Source of the DNA: JAIBJN01 sp963775505
Lineage (GTDB): Bacteria > Actinomycetota > Thermoleophilia > Gaiellales > Gaiellaceae
Assembly: GCA_963775505.1 (NCBI GenBank)
Contig: CAVZIL010000001.1
Location: forward strand, 186,001 to 250,000
Length of the DNA stretch: 64,000 nucleotides
Reading direction: 5' to 3'
A model generated the notes under the pieces. The model worked only from the letters and a program-made list of their open reading frames with translations. It did not search any database and was not told where the DNA came from. A program made the position numbers and the translations under genes. Every line of letters begins with the position of its first letter. Position 1 is the stretch's first letter. Positions 32,307 through 41,242 of this stretch are shown here, one piece after another.

Positions 32307-33239
32307 ATGAGAACGTGCCTCGTGCTCCTCTCGGCGCTGACCCTGCTCCTGGGGGCCGCGGCTTGCGGCGAGCGCTCGGAGCCGCTCGGAGAGCTGGAGC
32401 AGCCGTACCCCGTCACCGTGCGGGGAGCCGGAGAGGAGCCGGCCGTCGTCCCGGGCCGCCCGGAGCACATCGTCGCGCTCGACGCGGGCGCCGCAGAGCT
32501 GATCATCGCCCTCGGCGCCGGCGACCGCCTCGTGGGCATCCCGGCTGGAATCCCCAAGGGCGACGGACCGAAACAGGCCCCGTCCTCGGCGGTCGAGGTC
32601 GTGTCGCCCAACCTGCGCATCCGCACCGACGACGCCGTCGAGCTCGAGCCTGACCTGCTCGTCGCGGCGCCGACCACAGACCAGCTCGACGTCTCGCGGG
32701 TGCGCCGAGAGACCGGGGCCCCTCTCTACGTCCAGCCGGGATCGTCGATCGACGACGTCCTCCGCGCGACGCTCGAGCTCGGCTTCCTCGTCGGCGAGCC
32801 GGTCAACGCGAGGGCGCTCGCCTCCAGGATCCGCTCTGAGGTCGCAGTCGTCGAGGACCGCATTGCCGACGAGCCGGTGCCGACGACCTTCGTCGACACG
32901 GGCTTCTTCGTCACGGTCCCCCTCCGGTCTCTGCTCGGGGACCTGATCGTACGGGCCCGTGGCGAGAGCATCGCCGGCGAGAATCCCGGCGTGGACCCGG
33001 TCCCCCTCAGCCGCCTCCTCCGCCTCGACCCGGACATCTACCTCGCCACGTCAGACAGCCGGGTGACTCTGCGCAGCCTGCGGGACGACCCGCGGACAGC
33101 CAAGCTCACGGCCGTCGAGAACGGGCGCGTCCGCGTGCTTCCCTCGGACCTCGTCCAGCGGGCGGGCCCCAACGTCGCCCAGGCCCTGGAGCGGGTCGCC
33201 AGGGCCTTGCACCCGGATGGGTTCCAGCCCGACGGCTAG
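32307..33239 (+). CDS. Periplasmic-binding lipoprotein of BtuF/FepB type
   Basis: 310 residues. A lipoprotein signal peptide (LLSALTLLLGAAAC, lipid Cys near residue 20) leads a type III solute-binding fold with GRPEHIVALDAGAAELIIALG, VEVVSPNLRIRTDDAVELEPDLLVA and LLRLDPDIYLATSD. Ligands of this class are vitamin B12, heme or Fe-siderophores. No permease or ATPase gene lies beside it, so partners must be elsewhere. ATG at 32307 has CATAGT 10 nt upstream and no Shine-Dalgarno. Its 3' end overlaps the HAD gene by 23 nt. Confidence 0.85.
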   Translation: MRTCLVLLSALTLLLGAAACGERSEPLGELEQPYPVTVRGAGEEPAVVPGRPEHIVALDAGAAELIIALGAGDRLVGIPAGIPKGDGPKQAPSSAVEVVSPNLRIRTDDAVELEPDLLVAAPTTDQLDVSRVRRETGAPLYVQPGSSIDDVLRATLELGFLVGEPVNARALASRIRSEVAVVEDRIADEPVPTTFVDTGFFVTVPLRSLLGDLIVRARGESIAGENPGVDPVPLSRLLRLDPDIYLATSDSRVTLRSLRDDPRTAKLTAVENGRVRVLPSDLVQRAGPNVAQALERVARALHPDGFQPDG

Positions 33240-33876
33240 CTCGCTCGACGCGATCACCGTCGACGCGATGGGGACGATCGTCGAGCTCGAGGACCCGGCG
33301 CCCCGCCTGCAGGCTTCGCTCGCCGAGCGGGGCGTCGAGCGCGCGCTGGACGAGGTCACGGCCGCCTTCCACGCCGAGGTCGCCTATTACCTCCCGCGCA
33401 CGCTCGAGGGCCGCGACGCCGAGAGCCTCGCCGACCTCGGCCGCCGGTGCACCGCCGTCTTTCTGGAACACGCCCGCGCCGAGCTCGACCCGACCGAGTT
33501 CGCCCCGGCGTTTCTCGCCGCGATCGTGTTCCGGGCCCTGCCGGAGACGGCGAGCGCGCTCGAGCTCCTCCGGCAGGCCGGCCTCGTCCTCGCCTGCGTC
33601 TCCGACTGGGACGTTTCGCTCGCCGACCACCTCGAGCGGGCGGCGCTGGCCGGCTTCTTCACCGAGATCGTCAGCTCGGCCGAGGCGTGGGCCGCGAAGC
33701 CTGACCCACGCGTCTTTCTCGTCGCGCTCGAGCGCCTGGGCGTCGCGCCCGGGCGCGCGCTCCACATCGGCGACGGCGACGGCGACCGGGAGGGCGCGGC
33801 GGCGGCCGGTCTGGCCTTCGAGCCGGTGCCGCTCGCTACGCTCCCGGAACGGCTCGGACTGGGCCGGCGACCATGA
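33217..33876 (+). CDS. HAD-superfamily hydrolase
   Basis: 219 residues. Motif I is VDAMGTIVEL with nucleophile Asp16; the second acid of DxD is Met18, as in DxxGT subgroups. Motif II is CVSDWD, motif III lies in WAAKPDPRVF and motif IV is HIGDGDGDREGA, with a helical cap between. It probably removes a phosphate from a small molecule; the substrate is unknown. It is coupled to the next gene by an ATGA overlap. Confidence 0.85.
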   Translation: MGSSPTASSLDAITVDAMGTIVELEDPAPRLQASLAERGVERALDEVTAAFHAEVAYYLPRTLEGRDAESLADLGRRCTAVFLEHARAELDPTEFAPAFLAAIVFRALPETASALELLRQAGLVLACVSDWDVSLADHLERAALAGFFTEIVSSAEAWAAKPDPRVFLVALERLGVAPGRALHIGDGDGDREGAAAAGLAFEPVPLATLPERLGLGRRP

Positions 33877-35036
33877 GCAAACGCAGGCTCGGCCTCTCCA
33901 CCCGCGCCATCCACACGCCGCTCTTGCCGGAGGGCTCCGGTACGCCGGTGGTCGGCCCGATCGTCGCATCCACGACCTTCGCCTTCGAGCGCGTCGCCGA
34001 GCTCGGAGCCGTGATCGCCGAGGAGGAGTACGGCTTCACCTACGCACGCCTCCGCAACCCGACGGTCGAAGAGCTCAACGCGGTCATGGCGGAGCTCGAG
34101 TCGGCCGCGGCGGCGCAGTGCTTCGGGTCGGGCATGGGAGCAATCAGCGCCGCGCTCCACTCCACGCTCGCTCCCGGTGACACCTTGCTCCTGCCGCAGC
34201 AGCTCTACGGGACGACGTACCAGCTTGCCGAGTCCCAGCTCCGCCCTCGCGACGTGGAGATCGTCTACCTCGACGTCACCGACCCGGTCGCCTGGGAGCG
34301 GCCGGCACGGGTCCGTTACGTCGAGACCATGGCAAATCCCGGCTTCCCCCTCGCCGATCTTGCCGGGATCGCGGCCACGAAGGGAGACGGGCTCCTGATC
34401 GTCGACAACACGTTCGCCTCGCCAGTCCTCTGCCGGCCGCTCGAGCACGGCGCCGACCTCGTCTGCGAGTCGGCGACGAAGTACCTGAACGGCCATCACG
34501 ACGTCATGGCGGGCGTGGTCGCCGGGCGAGGCGAGCTCGTCGCGGCGGCGCGGGCCCACCAGATCGAGGTCGGCTCGGTGCTCGACCCGTTCGCTGCCTT
34601 CCTCGTCAGGCGGGGCCTGAAGACGCTTGCACTTCGGATGGAGCGCGCGAGCGCGAACGCGCTCGAAGTCGCCCGCTTCCTCGAGAGCCGGCCGGAGGTC
34701 GTCGGCGTCCTCTACGCGGGCCTGGAGAGCTTCCCGCAGCACGAGCTCGCCCGGCGGCAGCTCGACGGCTTCGGAGGCATGCTCGCCTTCGAGCTCGCCG
34801 GCGGCCGCGAGGCGGGCGAGCGCTTCCTGGACGCGCTCGAGCTCTGCGGCAGGGCAACGAGCCTCGGCGGCGTGGACACGGTGCTCCACCACCCGGCCTC
34901 GACGAGCCACCGCCAGTACTCGCCGGAGCAGCTGGCCGCGGCCGGCATCTCGCCCGGCCTCCTGCGCCTCTCCGTCGGCTGCGAGGACGCCGGCGACATC
35001 GTCGCCGACCTCGAGCAGGCGCTTGCGCAGGCATAA
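33873..35036 (+). CDS. Cys/Met metabolism PLP-dependent enzyme (cystathionine gamma-synthase family)
   Basis: 387 residues. GLSTRAIHTPLLPEG, TYARLRNPTVEELNAVMAEL, CFGSGMGAISAALHSTL, YVETMANPGFPLADL, IVDNTFASPVL and the PLP lysine in CESATKYLNGHHDVMAG mark the family. SLGGVDTVLHHPASTSH is the C-terminal substrate region. It could be cystathionine gamma-synthase, gamma-lyase, beta-lyase or methionine gamma-lyase; sequence alone does not decide. It overlaps the HAD gene upstream and the CPBP gene downstream. Confidence 0.92.
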   Translation: MSKRRLGLSTRAIHTPLLPEGSGTPVVGPIVASTTFAFERVAELGAVIAEEEYGFTYARLRNPTVEELNAVMAELESAAAAQCFGSGMGAISAALHSTLAPGDTLLLPQQLYGTTYQLAESQLRPRDVEIVYLDVTDPVAWERPARVRYVETMANPGFPLADLAGIAATKGDGLLIVDNTFASPVLCRPLEHGADLVCESATKYLNGHHDVMAGVVAGRGELVAAARAHQIEVGSVLDPFAAFLVRRGLKTLALRMERASANALEVARFLESRPEVVGVLYAGLESFPQHELARRQLDGFGGMLAFELAGGREAGERFLDALELCGRATSLGGVDTVLHHPASTSHRQYSPEQLAAAGISPGLLRLSVGCEDAGDIVADLEQALAQA

Positions 35037-35691
35037 GCTCTGGCCCGCGGTCGTCTGGCTGGTGATCGCGAGCCTGCTCGTGCTTTTGGGCTTCTACGGC
35101 GCTGCCCAGGACTCGGACGGGGAAGACGTCCTCTTCGACGCCGACCTGGCGATCGGAGGGCTCGTCTTCTACGGGCTGATGATCGGCGTCTCGTTCGCGA
35201 TCGCGAGCGCGTACCCCAATGCGCCGGACGCGCTCGGCTTCCGCAGGTTTCGGCTTCGCTGGCTGGGGATCGTCGTCGCCGTGGCCGTCGCCACGACCAT
35301 CATCGCCGTCGCCGTCGAGCCGTTCCTCCACGGCGGCGAGGATCAGGGCTACGGCACCGATCGGTGGCAGCCCGAGCGCGCCGGCGCTTTCGCGGCGAAC
35401 GCCCTCGTGCTCGTCCTTTTGGGACCCTTCGCCGAGGAGCTCTTCTTCCGCGGGCTCGGCGTCCGCGTCCTCATGCTCTACGGCGGGCTCGTCGCCATTC
35501 TCGTCACCGGCGTCATGTTCGGCCTCGTTCACGGCGTGCTCGGGGCGCTGCCGCCGCTCGTCTTCTTCGGCATCGGCCTCGCCTGGGTCCGGCTGCGGTC
35601 GGCGAGCGTCTGGCCGTCCTTCATCGGACACGCGGCCTACAACGGCCTCGCACTCCTCGTGCTCGTCCTCTCCTGGACCGCGGGCTCGTGA
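35023..35691 (+). CDS. CPBP-family intramembrane metalloprotease (Abi/CAAX type)
   Basis: 222 residues, about six to seven helices. Motif 1 is FAEELFFRGLGVRVL, motif 2 FGLVHGVLGALPPLVFFGIGL and motif 3 IGHAAYNGLAL, supplying the Glu and His residues of CPBP proteases. TTG at 35023 is the first start in frame and lies inside the PLP enzyme gene, preceded by GAGCAGG. Roles in this family include prenyl-protein processing and bacteriocin immunity; none is evident here. Confidence 0.85.
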   Translation: MRRHKLWPAVVWLVIASLLVLLGFYGAAQDSDGEDVLFDADLAIGGLVFYGLMIGVSFAIASAYPNAPDALGFRRFRLRWLGIVVAVAVATTIIAVAVEPFLHGGEDQGYGTDRWQPERAGAFAANALVLVLLGPFAEELFFRGLGVRVLMLYGGLVAILVTGVMFGLVHGVLGALPPLVFFGIGLAWVRLRSASVWPSFIGHAAYNGLALLVLVLSWTAGS

Positions 35692-35709
35692 CGGCCTATC
35701 CTTGGAGCG

Positions 35710-35994
35710 ATGCGGCCGAGCGACCCTGAGCACGACGCGCTCGTGGGCGAGCTACGCGAGCGCATCACCGAGACCGACCTCGCCCTCCTCGCGGCCGTGA
35801 ACCGGCGGATCGAGCTCGTACGCGAGCTGCGGGAGCACAAGCTGGCGCAGGGGTGGAGCTTCCTCGACCGCAACCGCGAGGAGCGCCTCCTCGCCGCACT
35901 CGCAGCCGAGAATCCCGGCCCGCTCTCCGAGGACGGCCTCCGCGAGCTCTTCACGAGTCTGCTCGCGCTCACGAAGCGCGAGCTCGAGCCCTAG
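35710..35994 (+). CDS. Chorismate mutase (AroQ type)
   Basis: 94 residues, all helical. LRERITETDLALLAAVNRRIELVRELREHK and LDRNREERLLAAL carry the Arg, Lys and acidic residues of the AroQ helix bundle. It converts chorismate to prephenate for Phe and Tyr. ATG follows -10 TATCCT by 7 nt, and a close GGAG lies between. The stop shares CTAG with the convergent nuclease gene. Confidence 0.88.
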   Translation: MRPSDPEHDALVGELRERITETDLALLAAVNRRIELVRELREHKLAQGWSFLDRNREERLLAALAAENPGPLSEDGLRELFTSLLALTKRELEP

Positions 35995-36476
35995 TCCGCC
36001 CCGAAGTCCTCCGGCTTGACCTCGTCGAGGAACTTCTTGAACTCCTCGACGACCTCCTCCTCGTTCACGTCCTCGTGCTCGAACTCGATCGCGCTCTCCT
36101 CGATGACGGACTCGGCGACGAAGATCGGCGCGTCCGCCCGGACGGCGAGGGCGATGGCGTCGCTGGGCCGGGAGTCGATCTCGATCTCGGTGCCATCGAC
36201 GGCGACCGTGATCTGCGCGTAGAACGTGTTCTCGCGGAGCTCCGTGACCGCGATCTTGACGACGCGGGCCTCGAGCTGGGCGAGGATGTCCGTGAAGAGG
36301 TCGTGGCTCATCGGCCTCGGGGTCGCGGCTCCCTGGAGCTTCATGAGGATCGCGGCCGCCTCCGGATGACCGATCCAGATCGGCAGGAACTTGTTCCCGT
36401 CGGCGGTCTTCAGCAAGACGATCGGCTGCTTGCCGACCATGTCGAAGCTCACGCCGTAGATGACCATTTCCTGCAT
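35991..36476 (-). CDS. Bifunctional nuclease family protein (DUF151/BFN)
   Basis: 161 residues. VIYGVSFDMVGKQPIVLLKT, FLPIWIGHPEAAAILMKLQG, PMSHDLFTDILAQLEARV, FYAQITVAVDGTEIEIDSRP and SDAIALAVRADAPIFVAE are the full BFN core, with an acidic C-terminal extension. Homologues have been reported as DNase/RNase, but the bacterial role is poorly known. A -10 TATGAT and a GAGG site lie upstream of the ATG. Confidence 0.9.
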   Translation of the reverse strand: MQEMVIYGVSFDMVGKQPIVLLKTADGNKFLPIWIGHPEAAAILMKLQGAATPRPMSHDLFTDILAQLEARVVKIAVTELRENTFYAQITVAVDGTEIEIDSRPSDAIALAVRADAPIFVAESVIEESAIEFEHEDVNEEEVVEEFKKFLDEVKPEDFGAD

Positions 36477-36559
36477 GGGCGGGGCCTCGTCTGATCATAG
36501 CCGCGCCCTTCGGGACCGGAATCTCGACCCGACGCACTGCGAGCGACGGCGCGCGAAAG

Positions 36560-36623
<64 letters not shown>

Positions 36624-36633
<10 letters not shown>

Positions 36634-37493
36634 CCGCCGGGAGATTGTAGCGAGGCGCTCTCGAGCACCTCGACGATCTCCTCGAGCTCGACCTCGTCTT
36701 CGAAGTAGAGCTCGACGCGGCCGGCGACCACTTTCGCGTCCGCCCCGGTCAGGCGGCGGAGGGCCTCGCGAGCCCGCTCGGCAAGGGCCGGGTCGACGGG
36801 CTGACTGCGGCGAGGCTTCGTCCGTGCGCCCGCCCAGCGCGCCGCCCGCTCCGCCGCTCGAACGGACATGCCTCCGCGGACGATGCGCCTGGCGAGCCGG
36901 CGGCGTTCCTCGTTGTCGGGAACGGCCAGCACGGCCCGCGCGTGGCCCTCGGAGAGCTGTCCGCGCTCGACCAGCCCGAGCACGTCGTCGGGCAGCTCGA
37001 GCAGGCGAACGCGGTTCGACACGGTCGGCTTCGAGCGCCCGACCTGCTCGGCGACCTCGCCGAGCCCGAGGCCGAACTCGTCCATCAGCACGGCGTACGC
37101 CCGGGCCTCGTCCACGGGGGACAGGTCCTCGCGGGCGACGTTCTCGACGAGCGCCAGGAGCAGGGAGTCGCGGTCGTCCGTCTCGCGCACGAGCGCCGGC
37201 ACCGTGGCCAGCCCTGCCACGCGCGCCGCCCGCCAGCGGCGCTCGCCGGCGATGAGCTCGTAGCCTCCCTCGGCCGATGCCCTGACCACGACGGGCTGGA
37301 CGAGGCCCTGGGCGCGAATCGACTCCGCCAGCTCGTCGATGCCCTCGCCGTCGAGCCGGCGGCGGGGCTGGCGCGAGTTCGGACGGATCGAGCCGACGGG
37401 GACGTGGACGAGCTCCGAGGTGGCCGCAGCGCCGCCCATGAGCACCTCGAGGCCGCGCCCGAGGCCGCGGCGCGGGCTAGCCGCGGTCGACAA
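36624..37493 (-). CDS. parB: Chromosome partitioning protein ParB
   Basis: 289 residues. RGLGRGLEVLMGG, GSIRPNSRQPRRRLD, the CTP-binding patch GYELIAGERRWRAARVAG and LVENVAREDLSPVDEARAY, then HTH VGRSKPTVSNRVRLLELP and the C-terminal dimer domain are all present. ParB loads at parS near the origin and recruits SMC. TTG at 37493 overlaps parA by 17 nt. The TAG stop lies within tRNA-Ile. Confidence 0.96.
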
Positions 37494-38229
37494 GCTCGCT
37501 CGCCACCCGGTAGTAGGCGTCGGCTCCGGCAGAGCCGCGGTCGTAGACGGTTATCGGCAGGCCGTGGCTCGGGGCCTCAGCGAGGCGAACGCTGCGCGGG
37601 ACGACGGCGTCGAAGACGAGGTCGCCGAAGTGCCGGCGTACCTCGGCCGAGACGTCGGCGGCGAGCCGCGTGCGGCCGTCCACCATGGTCAGGACCATCC
37701 CGGCGAGCGCCAGCCTCGGGTTCAGCCTCGTTCGCACGAGCTCGATCGAGTGCAGGAGCTGCGCGAGGCCCTCGAGCGCGTAGTACTCGCACTGCACGGG
37801 CACGAGCACCCGGTCGGTCGCCGCGAGCGCGTTGACGGTGAGCGGGCCGAGCGAAGGCGGGCAGTCGATGAAGACGAAGTCGTAGCGGCTGCGCGCCGGG
37901 GTGAGCGCCTCCGGGAGGAACGTCTCGCCGTCGTCACGGCGGGCGAGCTCGACGACCGCGCCGGCGAGCTCCGGCCGTGACGGGACGAGGTGGAGGTTCG
38001 GGACGCCGGTCGCGTGCGCGAGCTCCTCGAGCGGCGCGCCGTCGAGGAGGTCGTAGGTCGACGTGCCGTTCGCCCGCTCGCCGAGACCCGAGGTCGCGTT
38101 CGCCTGCGGGTCGAGATCGACGACGAGCGTCGAGGCTCCGGCCTCGGCGAGGCACGCGGCGACGTTCACCGTCGTCGTCGTCTTGCCGACGCCGCCCTTC
38201 TGGTTCGCCAGGGCGAAGACCGTCCCCAT
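37477..38229 (-). CDS. parA: Chromosome partitioning ATPase ParA (Soj)
   Basis: 250 residues. Deviant Walker A NQKGGVGKTTTTVN, Walker A' VDLDPQANAT, Walker B FVFIDCPPSLGPLTVNAL and EAPSHGLPITVYD. ParA moves ParB-parS complexes over the nucleoid. ATG at 38229 follows -10 TAGCAT by 7 nt, so the parAB message probably has its own leaderless promoter. Confidence 0.97.
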   Translation of the reverse strand: MGTVFALANQKGGVGKTTTTVNVAACLAEAGASTLVVDLDPQANATSGLGERANGTSTYDLLDGAPLEELAHATGVPNLHLVPSRPELAGAVVELARRDDGETFLPEALTPARSRYDFVFIDCPPSLGPLTVNALAATDRVLVPVQCEYYALEGLAQLLHSIELVRTRLNPRLALAGMVLTMVDGRTRLAADVSAEVRRHFGDLVFDAVVPRSVRLAEAPSHGLPITVYDRGSAGADAYYRVASELVDRG

Positions 38230-38243
38230 GACGGCGATGCTAG

Positions 38244-38864
38244 TCAGGCGAGAGGACGTTTCCGGGCCGCCCCGGGACGGCGCGGGAAGCGCTCGGGAGT
38301 CGGCGCCACCTTCGGGACGACCACGAGCGAGCGCCGCTCGGAGCCGGCCAGGGGCACCACCTCGGGCCGCCCGCCCCCCACGGCGGCGGCGACCGCGGCC
38401 AGGCGGTCGAGATCCACCTCGCCGGTGAGCAGCACGACGCGGCCCCCTGGGCGCGCGAGCGGAAGGCACCACTCCAGCGCGACAGGCGGCGGAGCCAGGG
38501 CCTGTGCCACCGCGGCGCCGTAGGCGTCGCGTCCGTCGCCCCGGCCGTGCTCCTCGGCTCGGGCGCGGATCACCCGAACGTTCGGGAAGGCCTCCGACGC
38601 CGACTCCAGGAAGTCGCACTTGCGCCGCTGCGCCTCGACCAGGTCGACCTGGAGGTCGGGCCTGGCGGCGGCGATCGGAATGCCGGGCGAGCCTCCGCCC
38701 GAGCCCACGTCCACGACCGGCCCCGACTCGACGAGCTCGGCGGCGGCGAGAGCACCCTCGAGGTGGACGAGCCGGGCCTCGGCGAGATCGCGGACCGCCG
38801 TCAGGCCGGGCTCGGCGAGAAGCGCCTCGAGCCAACGCCCGAGCCGCGGGTCGCCGGCCGTCAA
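38244..38864 (-). CDS. rsmG: 16S rRNA (guanine527-N7) methyltransferase RsmG
   Basis: 206 residues. VVDVGSGGGSPGIPIAAARP is SAM motif I in its RsmG form; VEAQRRKCDFLES and the end TPERFPRRPGAARKRPL are also characteristic. It methylates G527 in 16S rRNA. TTG at 38864 overlaps the jag stop. The N-terminal helical region is shorter than in E. coli RsmG. Confidence 0.94.
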   Translation of the reverse strand: MTAGDPRLGRWLEALLAEPGLTAVRDLAEARLVHLEGALAAAELVESGPVVDVGSGGGSPGIPIAAARPDLQVDLVEAQRRKCDFLESASEAFPNVRVIRARAEEHGRGDGRDAYGAAVAQALAPPPVALEWCLPLARPGGRVVLLTGEVDLDRLAAVAAAVGGGRPEVVPLAGSERRSLVVVPKVAPTPERFPRRPGAARKRPLA

Positions 38865-39571
38865 TCCCGGGGCGCCGCTGCGATCACGACGCGCCGGTTC
38901 GGCTCCGTCCCCTCGCTCGAGGTGACGACGTCCGCCCGCTCGGCGAGGTGGACGTGCACGATCTTGCGCTCGACGGCGGTCATCGGCTCCAGCGCGATCG
39001 GGCCGCCGCTCTGCAGCGCGTCGGTGGCAGCCCGGTCGGCCATGTCCTCGAGAGCGCCGCGCCGCCGGTCGCGGTATCCCGCCGCGTCGACGACGACCTC
39101 CTTGCGCTCACCTTCGCCGCCGCGCCAGAGGATGGCATTGGCGAGGTACTGGATCGCGTCGATCGTATGGCCGCGCTTGCCGATCACGAGGCCGAGGTCC
39201 GGTCCCACCAGTGTCGCCGCGATGGATTCCTCGTCCTCGGTGATGTCGATCCGGCAAGGTGCTCCCAGGGCCGCGCAGACCTGCTCGAGAACCTCGCGGA
39301 GCTTGGCCGACGGCGACCCCGTCTCCTCGGCGGCCGGCGCCGCGGGCCTCCCGACCTCGTCCGCCTTGGCCAGCACCCGGGCAGGAACCTGACCGACGCC
39401 GAGCAGGCCGCGCTCGCCTTCCGAGAGGACGGTGAAGCGGACGCGGGCCTTGTCCAGCCCCGGGAAGCGGCGCTCGAGCTCGCGCAGCGCCGTCCACTTC
39501 GCCTCGCCGACGGTCTCGCCTTCGCTCTCGACGACGCCGTCGTCCCCGGGTGGGCTCTCCGGCTCGCTCAC
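38861..39571 (-). CDS. jag: RNA-binding protein Jag/KhpB (Jag_N, KH, R3H)
   Basis: 236 residues. A Jag_N-like N-terminal region (ALRELERRFPGLDKARVRF, ERGLLGVGQVPARV) leads to a KH domain with LGLVIGKRGHTIDAIQYLAN and an R3H domain with RDRRRGALEDMADRAA and ALEPMTAVERKIVHVHLAE. KhpB binds RNA with KhpA and influences cell envelope growth. GTG overlaps the yidC stop (GTGA). Confidence 0.93.
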   Translation of the reverse strand: MSEPESPPGDDGVVESEGETVGEAKWTALRELERRFPGLDKARVRFTVLSEGERGLLGVGQVPARVLAKADEVGRPAAPAAEETGSPSAKLREVLEQVCAALGAPCRIDITEDEESIAATLVGPDLGLVIGKRGHTIDAIQYLANAILWRGGEGERKEVVVDAAGYRDRRRGALEDMADRAATDALQSGGPIALEPMTAVERKIVHVHLAERADVVTSSEGTEPNRRVVIAAAPRD

Positions 39572-40413
39572 CGCCTGGCCCTCGGACCCTTCTTCTTCCG
39601 CCGCCGAACACGTTGCTGCCCCCCGCCGCCCGGCTTGGCGGGAGCATCCGCAGGCGCGGCCGCGGGTTCTGCCTCGTCGGCGGGCGACACAGGCTTGGCG
39701 GGCGTTCGGGAGCTTCTCTTGGGCGCCGGCTGGGGCTTCGGCACGATGCGGCGCGTGACCAGGCCTTGGCCCACGGTCCACAAGTTCGTCGTCGACCAGT
39801 AGAGCACGAGGCCGATCGGGAATCCTCCTGCGGGAGGGAAGAGCACGACGAACAACGGAAGCGAGACCGGCAGGAGCACCAGCATGATCCAGCGCTGCTG
39901 AGGGTTCGTCCCGGTAGGCATGAAGTAGATCGAGGCGAACGTGCTGGCCGTGGCGATCACGAGGAGGAGCCACCCGCTCCAGTGGCTCGTGATGCTCGCG
40001 TCGATGTTCGGCACGATGCCGAGCCACCCGAGGTCCGAGTCGGGATAGGAGGGATAGATCTCCGTGTCGAAGTCGCGGAGGACGAAGAAGAGCCCCAGGA
40101 AGATCGGAGCCTGCAGAAGCAGCGGGAGGCAGGAGGCCAACGGGTTGACGTTGTTCTCCCGGTAGAACTTCATGACTTCCTCGTTCATCTTCTGCTTGTC
40201 GTGCTTGTACTTCGTCTGGATCGCCTTCAGCTCCGGCGCGTGCGCCTGCAGCCGCTGCATCGAGCGGATCTGCTTGATCGTCAGGGGAAGGATCACGATG
40301 CGAACCATCAGCGTGAGGGCGACGATCGCCCAGGCCCAGGGAAGGCCGATCGCCGTGTGCAGCCACTCGAGGATGGCGGTGAGGACGTTCTCGATCGGGG
40401 TGAGCGGGTTCAT
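39568..40413 (-). CDS. yidC: Membrane protein insertase YidC
   Basis: 281 residues. Five-helix YidC/Oxa1 core: LTLMVRIVILPLTIKQIRSM, the coiled loop KYKHDKQKMNEEVMKFYREN, NPLASCLPLLLQAPIFLGLF, and IGLVLYWSTTNLWTVGQGLV. The basic Arg of the hydrophilic groove is in the first of these. The C-terminal 60 residues are Pro/Ala-rich and end very basic (RVRRRKKKGPRARR), suited to ribosome contact. ATG overlaps the yidD stop. Confidence 0.96.
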   Translation of the reverse strand: MNPLTPIENVLTAILEWLHTAIGLPWAWAIVALTLMVRIVILPLTIKQIRSMQRLQAHAPELKAIQTKYKHDKQKMNEEVMKFYRENNVNPLASCLPLLLQAPIFLGLFFVLRDFDTEIYPSYPDSDLGWLGIVPNIDASITSHWSGWLLLVIATASTFASIYFMPTGTNPQQRWIMLVLLPVSLPLFVVLFPPAGGFPIGLVLYWSTTNLWTVGQGLVTRRIVPKPQPAPKRSSRTPAKPVSPADEAEPAAAPADAPAKPGGGGQQRVRRRKKKGPRARR

Positions 40414-40646
40414 CGCCGCGTCCTGAAGAGGGTCTGGTCGCGCGCGTGGTCCACGCCCCCGGGGCTCCACGGATTGCAGCGGAGCAGGCGCCAGGCCGCC
40501 AGCACGAGCCCGCGGAGAACGCCGTACTCGGAGACGGCGTCGAGGGCGTAGCGCGAGCAGCTCGGGTGGTACCTGCACCGCGCCCCGAGCAGGGGGCTGA
40601 GAAGCGCGCGGTACGCGTGGATGGGAAGCGTCACGACGTGCTTCAC
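40410..40646 (-). CDS. yidD: Membrane protein insertion efficiency factor YidD
   Basis: 78 residues. LPIHAYRALLSPLLGARCRYHP, CSRYALDAVSEYG and RCNPWSPGGVD define YidD, a small membrane-associated helper of YidC. GTG at 40646 overlaps the rnpA stop (GTGA). The last residues continue past the usual end to ARDQTLFRTRR. Confidence 0.95.
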   Translation of the reverse strand: MKHVVTLPIHAYRALLSPLLGARCRYHPSCSRYALDAVSEYGVLRGLVLAAWRLLRCNPWSPGGVDHARDQTLFRTRR

Positions 40647-41005
40647 GCCGCCGTCCCCTGGGCGAGGCTGAAGACCTCGTCCACGCGCTCCGTCAGCCAC
40701 GGAAACCCGCGGCCGTCCACGGCCTCGGCCAGTCCCGGCCTCGCGATCAGCACGTAGTCGTGCCCGCTGGGAAGCCCGGCCGAGAGCTCCTCGAACGAGG
40801 CTCGCAGCCGGCGCTTGAGCCGGTTTCGCTCGACGGCGCCTCCGAGCTGCCGCGACACGGCGAGGCCGAGCCGGGGCGGGCCCTCGGGGTCGTCCTCGCG
40901 CGGAAAGGAGTAGAGGACGAGAAACCGGGTCGAAACCGACCGGCCCTTCCGGTAGACGGTGTCGAAGTCGCGTGAGCGGGAGAGCCGATGCTGGCGTCGG
41001 CTCAT
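40643..41005 (-). CDS. rnpA: Ribonuclease P protein component
   Basis: 120 residues. RLSRSRDFDTVYRKGRS, GLAVSRQLGGAVERNRLKRRLR (the RNR motif is RNRLKRRLR) and LIARPGLAEA are characteristic. It assists the catalytic RNA in trimming tRNA 5' ends, which here includes tRNA-Ile embedded after parB. It lies 52 bp downstream of rpmH. Confidence 0.95.
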   Translation of the reverse strand: MSRRQHRLSRSRDFDTVYRKGRSVSTRFLVLYSFPREDDPEGPPRLGLAVSRQLGGAVERNRLKRRLRASFEELSAGLPSGHDYVLIARPGLAEAVDGRGFPWLTERVDEVFSLAQGTAA

Positions 41006-41057
41006 AGGCCGCCCCGTGGCCCATGAGCGCCGGGAGCGAGCCGCAGGCGAGCGACGG

Positions 41058-41192
41058 TCACGCGGAAAGGCGCTTCCGACCCTTGGCGCGGCGGCGCTTG
41101 AGGATCGCCCGACCCGCGCGCGTCGACATCCGCGCCCGGAATCCGTGCCGGCGCTTCCGCCGGCGCACATTCGGCTGATACGTTCGCTTCAC
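41058..41192 (-). CDS. rpmH: Ribosomal protein L34
   Basis: 44 residues: KRTYQPNVRRRKRRHGFRAR, then MSTRAGRAILKRRRAKGRK. Length and sequence are typical of L34. GTG at 41192 has no clear Shine-Dalgarno. It heads the rpmH-rnpA-yidD-yidC-jag-rsmG operon, transcribed away from dnaA. Confidence 0.96.
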   Translation of the reverse strand: MKRTYQPNVRRRKRRHGFRARMSTRAGRAILKRRRAKGRKRLSA

Positions 41193-41210
41193 GAGAGATG
41201 AGTGTCGAAA

Positions 41211-41242
41211 CGGCCGCTCGGGCGGCCGGGCGATCAGTATAG
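41211..41242 (-). promoter_or_regulatory. rpmH promoter -10 and leader hairpin
   Basis: TATACT on the minus strand (41242-41237) is a strong -10 box giving a leader of about 38 nt. The leader begins with a perfect hairpin, CGGCCGC (41211-41217) and GCGGCCG (41222-41228), around the tetraloop TCGG. The -35 box is unclear. Confidence 0.55.
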